A DNA stretch of 64,000 bases, taken from NCBI RefSeq assembly GCF_037392515.1, contig NC_090282.1, positions 32,663,054-32,727,053 on the forward strand, read 5' to 3'. The notes under the pieces are model-generated. The model ran no database searches. It was not told where the DNA came from and saw nothing but the letters and a program-made list of their open reading frames with translations. Positions 56,901 to 64,000 of this stretch are shown here, in pieces (position 1 is the first letter of the stretch; the number at the start of each line of letters is the position of its first letter). Both the position numbers and the translations under genes were made by a program. The stretch comes from Haliotis asinina. Its lineage: Eukaryota; Mollusca; Gastropoda; Lepetellida; Haliotidae.

Positions 56901-59900
56901 CCCCTGTCATGGAGTGATATCCATTTAACCCAGTCATGGAGTGATATCCATTTACCCCTGTCGTTGGTGATATCCATTTAACCCAGTCATGGAGTGATAT
57001 CCATCTACCCCATCATGGGGTGATATCCATTTATCCCTGTCATGGAGTGATATCCATTTATCCCTGTCATAGAGTGATATCCATTTACCCCTGTCATGGA
57101 GTGATACCCACTTACCCCTGTCATGGAGTGATATCCATTTACCCCTGTCATGGAGTGATATCCATTTAACCCAGTCATGGAGTGATATCCATTTACCCCT
57201 GTCGTTGGTGATATCCATTTAACCCAGTCATGGAGTGATATCCATCTACCCCATCATGGGGTGATATCCATTTATCCCTGTCATGGAGTGATATCCATTT
57301 ATCCCTGTCATAGAGTGATATCCATTTACCCCTGTCATGGCGTGATATCTAATTAATCTCGTCATCTAGGATAAAAAGATCACAAGGCATTTCATTGTAT
57401 GCTGCGACAGAACGACCATCAATCCAATCTATTTTCTTTACTAATTCTGTGCTGTGTAACCATTAAGTCTGTGATTAATTATTTTCATTTTACTATACTC
57501 AGAAATAAAAATGCAATAATTGATCAAATAACTACATGGGGTCTATTGGTAGCATCTTTCCGATCAATCAACGCCATCCATCGATTTCTCTGAAGCAGAC
57601 ATCTCTTTTCCAGATGGGCTCTCAAGCAGCTGAGTGGGCACTGAGACTGACATTTAGCATAATTCTGTGATGGGCATTGTGAACTATACACAACACCAAA
57701 TACATTAAAACGGAATTGGCCAGGGCTGAAACAAGGCTTCTTGCTGAAACCTGACGTCCTGAAATGGGACAATCAATTTCCCACTCACATCTGGTTTCTT
57801 TGAAGACGTGGATCTCTATGTTCTGTCATTTTCAACCATGAAAGTCTGTTGTAATGATTTTCCACTTAGTTACGTTTGTTTACTTTTTGCGCTATTCCTA
57901 CCAGTTGATTGATGGCTAGATTAGAGCAATGGTTTCTGGTGTCAAACATGGAAGCAAGAACACCAAGAAATCGGATAACTGTGTTTCTGGTGTCAAACAT
58001 TCAAGCAAGAACAACAAGAAATCGGATAACTGTGTTTCTGGTGTCAAACATGGAAGCAAGAACACCAAGAAATCGGATAACTGTGTTTCTGGTGTCAAAC
58101 ATGGAAGCAAGAACACCAAGAAATCGGATAACTGTGACCCTGACCAAACTGTTAGACATGATTCAGTGTTAGACTGTTAGACCTTGATTACCATGGAAAC
58201 ACCCAAAAATGACAGGTGGACTGACACTCTCAGTCAACATTAGTTTGGGAAAACGAGACATTCCAAGCATTTCCAACAGTACCAAATGCATCTTGCTATA
58301 CCACCAGTAGACCTATCTTCTTTATTTCGCTAGCTACCTGGAGACTGCCATAGGTCTGGTCGTATGATGAACTAGACAGGTACAATGTTTAAGTAAGTAC
58401 AGGTAATGGATTAGTTTTTTTTGGTAAATTTCTGTCAGCAATATGACAACATCATTTGAATTACCGAGAATGGTTCAGGAAACCAGGGTTAATGAGAGAA
58501 AGGGCACGTGCCATGGGGCTATGTTAAGGCGCCGTAACCACGTCAACTGACTGGCATCCTGGACCCTCGCGATCTCACATTTGTATCAGAGGTGGCTGAG
58601 TGGGTTAGATTACTGACTTAGTGTGCTGTCAATTAGTTGCCACACTCGGTGAGTACAGTTTCGAATCCCAGATTGGGAATTAATCCCAAAAGACAACAGA
58701 ATAAGGGTATGAATCCACAAAGCGTTCGTTACAGGATCTGATACGGCTTTTTGAGAAAAGTTGCGCACAGATCAGAAAATGAGGTGGGGTTGTTCACAGT
58801 TCATTTCCACTCGCTTTCAGCAGAGTGTCAGTGGTAATTTAATAACTTTGGGGGGCAAAAATAGGGAGTGGGGGTCCCTCAGGATCCGCCTGTGGGTAAA
58901 CCGTGGAGCTACGACTAATCGTAACGTCACAAAGACTTAGCGGATCAGGACTCTGTAGTGTATGTTTATATGGAATATACTTGAGTGCGGGGTTATACAA
59001 AGAAACAAACACACTTCATATTTTGTCATAATGCCCACTGCCGAGGATCTATTGAGCCCTGGATATTGCCCGTGTGTTCTGGGTTACCTTGGTAACCTGC
59101 ACAGTTCCGGTCATTCCGCTAGCCGCCATGTACGTAGGACCGACAGTCTTGATCTTACATATGGAGGAGAAACGACGCTGTTCCAGCAGCTGCAAAAAGA
59201 TATTAACATTTCAGTTCACCATCATTCGTAACTACTACCCTCACCTACAAGAAACCGGACTGGAACGATAGTTACAAATTTCAGCCATGCGTCGCACAGC
59301 AACAGCGTCTGTAGTCGATATATACTGGCGTGCAGTGTGAGTAAAGGTTTACAATGTTTTGACACTCTCACAACGGAGACAATTGGAAATGGACTTCACA
59401 AACTGTACCTACTTGGGGAACTGAATCCGGGTCGCTGGTGAGACAAGCGAACACCTTAACCACTATGCTATCCCTCCCCCCTTATAAAGACGGAAGTGAG
59501 AAACCTAATTTCAGTGTTGTCGCAAATGGGGCTATATTTTAATGCAACCAAGTTCTTAAATATTTACCTATGAGGTTGAACCCACCTAATCCATGCGCAA
59601 ACGTGAGTGAACGATTGAGTGCTGCTTTACCCCGCACTCAGCAATATTCTAACTATATGGCGGCGGTCTGTAAATAATCGGGTCTGGACCAGACAATCCA
59701 GTGAACATCGATCTGTGCAACTGGGAACCGATGAATTTGCAATTGAAGCTGTGCGTGGAAAGAGAGAGATGCAGGTCCAAGAACTGCTTTAGTGGAACTA
59801 CAAACATGCTTATGGTGCTGACACAAGCCTTGTTTTAACCAGGGACGTTAATCTACGATCAGCAGGTCGCGGTACAGATAAGGGACGCAACTCAGCAAAA

Positions 59901-61324
59901 AGGAAGACTGGAAGTTGTTACGAAAAGGTTTACCTTCGTGGAAATTAAATAAAACGAAAAAAAATATATGTAAGTTATTAGTGCGAATATGTTCTCTTTA
60001 TTAAATCAAAAAGACGTATTGGAAGGACAGTAAGATTCCTTTCAGTGTTACTGTCAAGTAGCATGTTACTATAGTGTTTTAGTTGTAGCACATACACATT
60101 TTGGCAACAAATTGATCAGTTATATTTCCCACCTCGTCGTAGTCGGAGATAATTTCGTTGAGGAACCGGAAACACTCAAGACCGTTGTTGTTGACGGCGC
60201 TCTCGTTGTAGAAGTCGTGAAAGTTGGGGCAGGCTGCGAATATCACCCCGACCTCGTCGTAGGCGTGGCTGTACAATTCCTACAATGCACAAAACGGGGT
60301 GTTATTAGAAAGTGTTGTTAGAGTAGTAGTAGTAGTAGTAGCAGCAGCAGCAGCAGCAGCAGCAGCAGTTGCTGTACGACAACGACAGAAGTCGTAGTTG
60401 GTTACATGATGTAAATGAATGGTGATATGTTGAACTTGATGAGCATGTACACGTTAGTCTATATTCGTTGTTATTACCTATACATATCACACCTAATGAT
60501 TCCAAAAAGCGCCATCCAAGTTCAGAACAGTGTAATTATACACAGCACACACATTGTCCCAGAATACTACTTGTGTAATATACAACTCAACAGATTTAAA
60601 CTATCCTCAGCGTAACACATGAATCCCTCTAAAACCACTGATTAAAAATGAAAACTAGACTTTGACATCGTGAGATCACAAAGAAGGCAATAAAATCTAT
60701 TAATCTACCGTTCTCATGGCATTCGTTGTTTTCAAAAATTATTAGGAAACTAATTACGTCATCTTTCTTCTGGGAACCTAAAAAGTCCTTTGCCACGTGA
60801 CCCGGAAGTAGATTGTAGACCAGAGCCTCGTTTTTCATCCTGAGCAATGTTACTTGTTCCTTCTGCTTGTCGGATATCTCGGCCAAAAGGAACAGGCTCC
60901 GAGAGGTAGAGTCCGTCTATGGGGAGATAATTCAAGTAACTTTACCATTTTTTTAGTTAATGTGGCGAGACACGTCCAGTTACTGACACCGAGAGGATCG
61001 CTCAATGAATTGAAATAGGATGACATGCAATCAAAATGTCATAGAGCCTGGCCACCTGATCTACGATCTCGCACGACAAGTGGGGCGGCGGTGGGGTAGT
61101 CTAAATGTTAACGTAACACTGAAGACCCCGGTTCGATTCCCAACATAGGTACAATGCGCGATGCCCATTCCTGGGATACTGTTGGAATATTGCTAAAAAC
61201 AGCGTAAAACTAAACCCGCTCACATATAGCTTAACTTACCCGCCTGCAGAAAAAGATTACAGCAACAGCAACCGCTGTAAGCGCTGCTGCCAATCGGTAC
61301 TTCGACGGCAGAATCACGTGGTCC
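53790..61324 (-). CDS. Membrane adenylyl cyclase (type 2/4/7-like), C-terminal part: last TM and C2 catalytic domain, 7 exons
   Basis: Exons in transcript order are 61324-61240, 60916-60758, 60279-60133, 59189-59097, 55038-54918, 54777-54653 and 53945-53790, about 295 residues. Phases agree throughout. The order is a TM segment, the linker with [12 protein letters not shown], then the C2 cyclase domain: [68 protein letters not shown] and [12 protein letters not shown]. The C2 residues that bind ATP are present: Lys in KIKT, Asp in YDIW, Asn and Arg in [10 protein letters not shown], and Lys in [19 protein letters not shown] is closest to vertebrate types 2, 4 and 7 in my memory. The enzyme makes cAMP at the plasma membrane under G-protein control. 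The N-terminal half (first TM set and C1) lies beyond the right edge. Confidence 0.9.
53999..54190 (-). mobile_element. SINE family A, reverse
   Basis: Tail, a duplicated TTTTATGGCG, body GACACCAGAAATAGACTTCA, and the head side GACGCTTTAACCACTAGGCT. Located in the last cyclase intron, 54 bp upstream of the last exon's acceptor. Confidence 0.88.
54285..54427 (+). mobile_element. SINE family A
   Basis: Head GTGGTAGCCTAAAGCGTTCA, B box GGGTTCGATTCC, body GTGAAGTCCATTTCAGGAAT, tail ACTCACTCACTG. Confidence 0.85.
54653..54777 (-). CDS. Adenylyl cyclase exon: catalytic strand pair
   Basis: 42 codons: [42 protein letters not shown]. This block contains the Asp that selects adenine and the Asn/Arg pair that stabilises the transition state. 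Acceptor TCTTCCAG, donor GTATAT. Confidence 0.93.
54918..55038 (-). CDS. Adenylyl cyclase exon: middle of C2
   Basis: Acceptor CTTCCAG, donor GTGGGT. Encodes 40 residues plus one base: [40 protein letters not shown]. '[13 protein letters not shown]' directly precedes the 'GINHGP' strand in the next exon. A second AG six bases into the exon would break the phase. Confidence 0.88.
55155..55402 (+). mobile_element. Dispersed repeat family B, in a cyclase intron
   Basis: GCCGCACTCAGCAATATTCA, GAAATAATCGAGTCTGCACC, AATCGGTCTGCGCAATTGGG and GATCCCGTTAGTTGCCACTT. Confidence 0.85.
55500..55562 (+). mobile_element. SINE family A, head fragment
   Basis: CAAGATCTGGGTTCGATTCC and CCATGTGTGAATCCTATTTC. 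Confidence 0.6.
55563..56529. other. Cyclase intron, no feature seen
   Basis: AT-rich unique sequence between the family B copy and the 27-bp array. Confidence 0.5.
56530..57348. repeat. 27-bp minisatellite, about 30 copies, in a cyclase intron
   Basis: The unit is TCATGGAGTGATATCCATTT plus ACCCCTG, with ACATCC and ATACCC variants. The right part contains a duplicated block: the unusual sequence GTCGTTGGTGATATCC occurs at 56960 and again at 57201. Open frames of 9-residue repeats on both strands are artefacts of the 27-bp period. Confidence 0.95.
57929..58134. repeat. 51-bp minisatellite, 4 copies
   Basis: The unit includes TTTCTGGTGTCAAACATGGA, AGCAAGAACACCAAGAAATC and GGATAACTGTG. Translation gives 17-residue repeats ([17 protein letters not shown]) from an ATG at 57929. 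It lies antisense within a cyclase intron and has no coding support. Confidence 0.93.
58588..58676 (+). other. tRNA-like sequence (pseudo-tRNA or SINE head)
   Basis: GGTGGCTGAGTGGGTTAGAT resembles a tRNA A box region and CAGTTTCGAATCCCA the B box, 65 bp apart. Arms do not pair well enough for a functional tRNA, and the head differs from family A. Probably a second tRNA-derived SINE family. Confidence 0.5.
59097..59189 (-). CDS. Adenylyl cyclase exon: ATP-binding lysine
   Basis: Acceptor TTTTTGCAG. Encodes [18 protein letters not shown] and [13 protein letters not shown]. The lysine of KIKT corresponds to the adenine-contacting residue. Two donors in the same phase are possible: GTTACC after 59097, or GTAACC after 59088, which would add Val-Thr-Lys. 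The residue before KIKT is Cys where most family members I recall have Glu. Confidence 0.85.
59335..59480 (-). mobile_element. SINE family A, reverse, diverged
   Basis: GGAAATGGACTTCACAAACT, GGGGAACTGAATCCGGGTCG and AGCGAACACCTTAACCACTA. Confidence 0.8.
59605..59762 (+). mobile_element. Family B, truncated 3'
   Basis: CCCGCACTCAGCAATATTCT, GGCGGCGGTCTGTAAATAAT and GGACCAGACAATCCAGTGAA, then lost after ACCGATGAATTTG. Confidence 0.83.
60133..60279 (-). CDS. Adenylyl cyclase exon: start of C2 catalytic domain
   Basis: 49 codons in phase 0, acceptor CATTGTAG, donor GTGGGA. Encodes [37 protein letters not shown] and [12 protein letters not shown]. The position that carries a metal-binding Asp in C1 domains is occupied by a non-metal residue, as usual for C2 domains. 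Confidence 0.92.
60322..60369. repeat. (GTA)n(GCA)n compound microsatellite
   Basis: About six GTA units followed by ten GCA units, in the cyclase intron about 45 bp upstream (on the minus strand) of the exon at 60133-60279. Confidence 0.95.
60758..60916 (-). CDS. Adenylyl cyclase exon: linker to C2
   Basis: 53 codons in phase 0. A helical linker ([20 protein letters not shown]) leads to [20 protein letters not shown], the conserved 'N-x-L-P-x-H-V-A' that opens each cyclase domain. The donor GTAATT follows DD, and the next exon begins ELYS, as in the family. Confidence 0.88.
61082..61225 (+). mobile_element. SINE family A
   Basis: Head GTGGGGTAGTCTAAATGTTA, B box CGGTTCGATTCCC, body GGGATACTGTTGGAATATTG. 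Its end is within 20 bp of the cyclase exon at 61240. Confidence 0.85.
61240..61324 (-). CDS. Adenylyl cyclase exon: last transmembrane helix
   Basis: 28 codons preceded by one base. [19 protein letters not shown] is followed by IFFCRR, a hydrophobic helix with positive residues on its cytosolic side. That is the expected twelfth TM helix just before the C2 linker. Acceptor TTCTTAG, donor GTAAGT. Confidence 0.72.
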
Positions 61325-61541
61325 CTAAGAAAAGAGGCACACACTATAGCATATTTATTACTCTCTTAATAATGTATCTGCAAACCATGCATTACAACCT
61401 CAAATCTTGAACAGAAGCAAAGAAGTCTCCAGATAACAGCTGAAGATATACCGACAAGAAACCAGACACTTCTAAATATGAAATATAATACACTCTTCAA
61501 AAAGAGGAACGCCGAATGAATTCAAAAATGATACTTTATAA

Positions 61542-61698
61542 GTTATCACATCGTGTCGAGGGAAATACAGTGTTTTATCAGTCCCAAGTAAGGTTGTAAG
61601 GGAATACAACATATAGCTTAACTAGTAAGGTTGTAAGGGAATACAACCTTACGAGGGACTGATAAAACCCCGTGTTTCCCGAGACACGATGTGATAAC
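61542..61698. mobile_element. Palindromic foldback (MITE-like) sequence
   Basis: Arms starting GTTATCACATCGTGTC at 61542 and ending with the complement at 61698 pair over about 60 bp with few mismatches. The centre contains a repeated AAGGTTGTAAGGGAATACAA. It lies between the left terminal repeat and the transposase of the Tc1-like element, so it is either part of that element or a nested insertion. Confidence 0.75.
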
Positions 61699-62268
61699 GC
61701 ATTTATCTAGCTGATTGTTTTCACTAAATCCAAACAAAACAACACGCATCGAATCGACTTGCTGCCATGTTGACACCAGCTAATCGTTTGACCTCGTTAC
61801 TAAAGGCTTGTCGATGCACGCTTTTCTCACTTCGCGTCGTCACCGAGGCGTAGTGGGGTGATATGACTTTCGCAGCGGGAGTTTACGACTTTTATACTCC
61901 CGCTGGCAGATCGTGATGGATGTACATGGTATTTTATCAGAGTCACGTGGACCAATCAAAACTCGACATTCTTACATGAGGCTAGATAAGGCTGAGGCTA
62001 CATATGTGTATGTTTCATACACATATGTAGAGTTGCACATTGTTTCTGGAATGCTTTAGAAGATCATCCTTGACCAAACGCAATCAAATATGCTTTGAAC
62101 GGTTTTATCAATCAGGATTGTCATGATGTTCGTGGATATAATGCAGCAGGAATATCAGGCACAATGATTGTTTCTCAAGTGCAAAGCATGAGTACAGCAT
62201 GTGACTATAAAAGACCCAAATGAATCTCACAATTTCATCCACGATCTTTGCAAGTACTGCACACGAAA

Positions 62269-63275
62269 ATGGGACGTCTCAACGCTGCCGATCGAAACCA
62301 AGTATTCGGACGATTGCAAGTTGTCGAATCAAAGAGTGAAGTGGCAAGGAACTTCAACGTTCATCCCAGGACAATAACTCGATTGTGGGATCGATTTCGT
62401 CAAACAAATTCGACAAATGATCGTCCAAGATCAGGAAGACCTAGAGTCACCACACCTAGCCAAGACCTGTACATCCGGGTAACCCACCTATGTGAGCCCC
62501 ACCGTAGTGCCCGGGACACAGCACAAGAACAGTTTGGAGTCGATCAGACAATCAGGAATCGTCTCTGAGAAGTACGAATACGGGCCAAAAGTCCTCAAGT
62601 TGCCCCCTCCTTGACACAACTACATCGACGTCGACGAGTGAGATGGTGTAACACGGTGCTGCCATGGAACCTGGCAAACTGGAGGCGCATATAGTTTAGC
62701 GATGAGTCCCGTTATCCTCTCAAGCGACGTGATGATAGAGACTGTGTTTACAGACGACGTCATGGACGTTTTGCTTTTAACTGCATCAGACAGGTGGACA
62801 GATTCGGTGGTGGAAGTTGTATATGTAGGGAGAGATGTCATACACCCGCAGATCGGAACTTGTGTTTGTGCAAGGCAATCTGACGACCAATCAATACATC
62901 GACCAGATTCCACTTTGTTGACCGTCAACGGCAACTCTTCCAAAGGGGCAATTCCAGGCCCCACACAACACGTGCCACCGTGGACTACCTTGCCAATACC
63001 AACATCAGTACCCTTCCCTGGCCCTCTAGATCCCCGGGTCTAAACCCAATCGAACACTTTGGGGTGGGATCAGATCGATAAACGGATACGTCAATGTCGC
63101 AGTCCACCACAGAACCTTAAACAGTTGTTCCACATGTTGCAGGAGGAGTGGAGAAGGATTCCACAACAAAACATCCAAAGACTGATTCAATATGTACCCA
63201 GGAAGTGTCGGGCAGTGGTAGCAGCTGGAGGTGGTCATACGGAGTACTGACTTCAACGCCACCTGGTGGACAGCA
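62269..63275 (+). pseudogene. Tc1-like transposase remnant
   Basis: The N-terminal helix-turn-helix is intact for about 100 residues (MGRLNAADRNQVFGRLQVVE, then NVHPRTITRLWDRFRQTNST and RPRSGRPRVTTPSQD), followed by a TGA. The catalytic part survives in shifted frames: FSDESRYPLKRRDDR, a corrupted 'DNARPH' block, and SPDLNPIEH-like SRSPGLNPIEH. Multiple stops show it is dead. Confidence 0.83.
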
Positions 63276-63434
63276 GTAATGACTGTGATGACTGTTAGTC
63301 TCACGACATACGGACAATACATTGCTCCACAAAATTTCATTCATGTACCTTTGTTTTCCGCTGATCTACACGTCCTTGTTTAAAACCAAATTTTCACTAA
63401 TATTTGGGGTATGCGTTTCTTTTTTGAAGAGTAT

Positions 63435-64000
63435 ATATTATTACAAATTATAGTATTATCACAAACATCATTACTCTGCATTATCAAACCATTACTAGGT
63501 AAGAACAGCCTCCAAAATTATGAGACTTTCAGTCAGTGTATTTTTCAAGTACGTAATTGTATCGTTAAACAAATCACAGCGAAAAAGTAAAAACTAAAAG
63601 TATAAAGCTAACAAGAGTACGTTTAATATTACAGTTTTGTTTCATTTCGAATCATGCTCGATTGTTATTTTGCGTTATAATAATGCCCTAAACCCGTGCG
63701 CTGCTGTTACTTGCACTGTCATTCTCATCAGTTATCAACAAATCACAGAATGTCCTCGCTAATGAGGATGAAAATAAAGACCAGCAATGCCTCCTTGAAC
63801 TTGATCTAAAGTCAATGCCAGATACAAGCTTCTCGTGATATATATAACTGCTCACCTGAATAATGAGACAGTTGAAGATAATCGTCCCAAGGTCAAATAC
63901 AGACGGCAAACACAACAAAGAGTTTACAATCTAGCCATGATAAAGCCTGCGTCAACTGTTTCTACAACTGACTCGGACAGCGATGGGTTGGTTATCCGGT
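63435..64000. other. Right end: presumed cyclase intron
   Basis: AT-rich. One hydrophobic minus-strand frame (63856-63930) has splice-like borders but the wrong phase for the next exon, so it is not called. Confidence 0.4.

Larger units (their letters stand above)
61490..63434 (+). mobile_element. Tc1-like transposon, decayed, with internal foldback insert
   Basis: The ends at 61490 and 63434 form an inverted repeat of about 25 bp around ACTCTTCAAAAA, each beginning with TA. The interior carries a Tc1-type transposase remnant. At 1.9 kb it is longer than a usual Tc1 (about 1.6 kb), partly because a 157-bp palindromic sequence lies near the left end. Confidence 0.75.

Noticed and set aside
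56475..56981. Open frames of 9-residue repeats on both strands in the 27-bp array
   Set aside because: Same artefact; the frames exist on both strands at once and lie in a cyclase intron.
63856..63930. Possible further cyclase transmembrane exon on the minus strand (SLLCLPSVFDLGTIIFNCLI)
   Set aside because: It has splice-like borders and is hydrophobic, but it ends in phase 0, while the exon at 61324 needs two bases from its predecessor; no cyclase similarity recognised.

Overview
The window is eukaryotic nuclear DNA from an invertebrate, most likely a marine gastropod; the repeats resemble ones I associate with abalone (Haliotis), which is an inference I could not test. Genes are split into short exons with GT/AG introns. 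Introns are full of tRNA-derived SINEs with (GTGA)n tails, minisatellites and decayed DNA transposons. There are no operons, CRISPR arrays or functional tRNA/rRNA genes that I can support.

Three host genes could be assembled exon by exon, with reading phase matching at the junctions between neighbouring exons. (1) Minus strand, 25.7 to 15.9 kb: the 5' part of a platelet-activating factor acetylhydrolase (PAF-AH/PAFAH2-like lipase). Three exons are visible; the later exons, with the catalytic serine, were not found and probably lie left of the window. (2) Plus strand, 33.84 to 43.99 kb: a complete eight-exon gene for a 453-residue JmjC/cupin_8-type protein. It has a signal peptide and ends in KEEL, so it is predicted to be an ER-luminal 2-oxoglutarate oxygenase-like protein. 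Its proximal metal motif reads H-x-H instead of H-x-D. (3) Minus strand, 61.3 to 53.8 kb: the last seven coding exons of a membrane adenylyl cyclase of the type 2/4/7 group, covering one TM segment and the whole C2 catalytic domain. Its 5' end lies beyond the right edge.

Layout: 1-15.9 kb is probably intron (or downstream sequence) of the PAF-AH gene. It holds a (GTGA)n microsatellite, a 44-bp minisatellite (2.6-4.75 kb) and a 69-bp minisatellite with higher-order structure (5.55-9.41 kb). 16.1-17.0 kb is a 70-bp plus 28-bp array beside PAF-AH exon 3. 18-25 kb is intron 1. 26-33.8 kb is intergenic and SINE-rich. 33.8-44 kb is the JmjC gene, with an 18-bp array that runs into the exon 3 splice acceptor, a Tc1-type MITE in intron 1, a dead mariner in intron 5 and a hairpin MITE in intron 6. 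45.4-47.5 kb is a 5'-truncated, mutated LINE. 49-53 kb has dispersed repeats, a 69-bp array and a 563-bp element with 62-bp terminal inverted repeats. 53.8-61.3 kb is the cyclase gene with 27-bp and 51-bp arrays in its introns. 61.5-63.4 kb is a decayed Tc1-like transposon carrying a foldback insert.

The most unusual theme is repeat DNA sitting directly against 3' splice sites: JmjC exon 3 (18-bp array), PAF-AH exon 3 (70-bp array) and JmjC exon 8 (SINE). Long open frames inside the arrays are a by-product of unit lengths divisible by three and are not annotated as genes.
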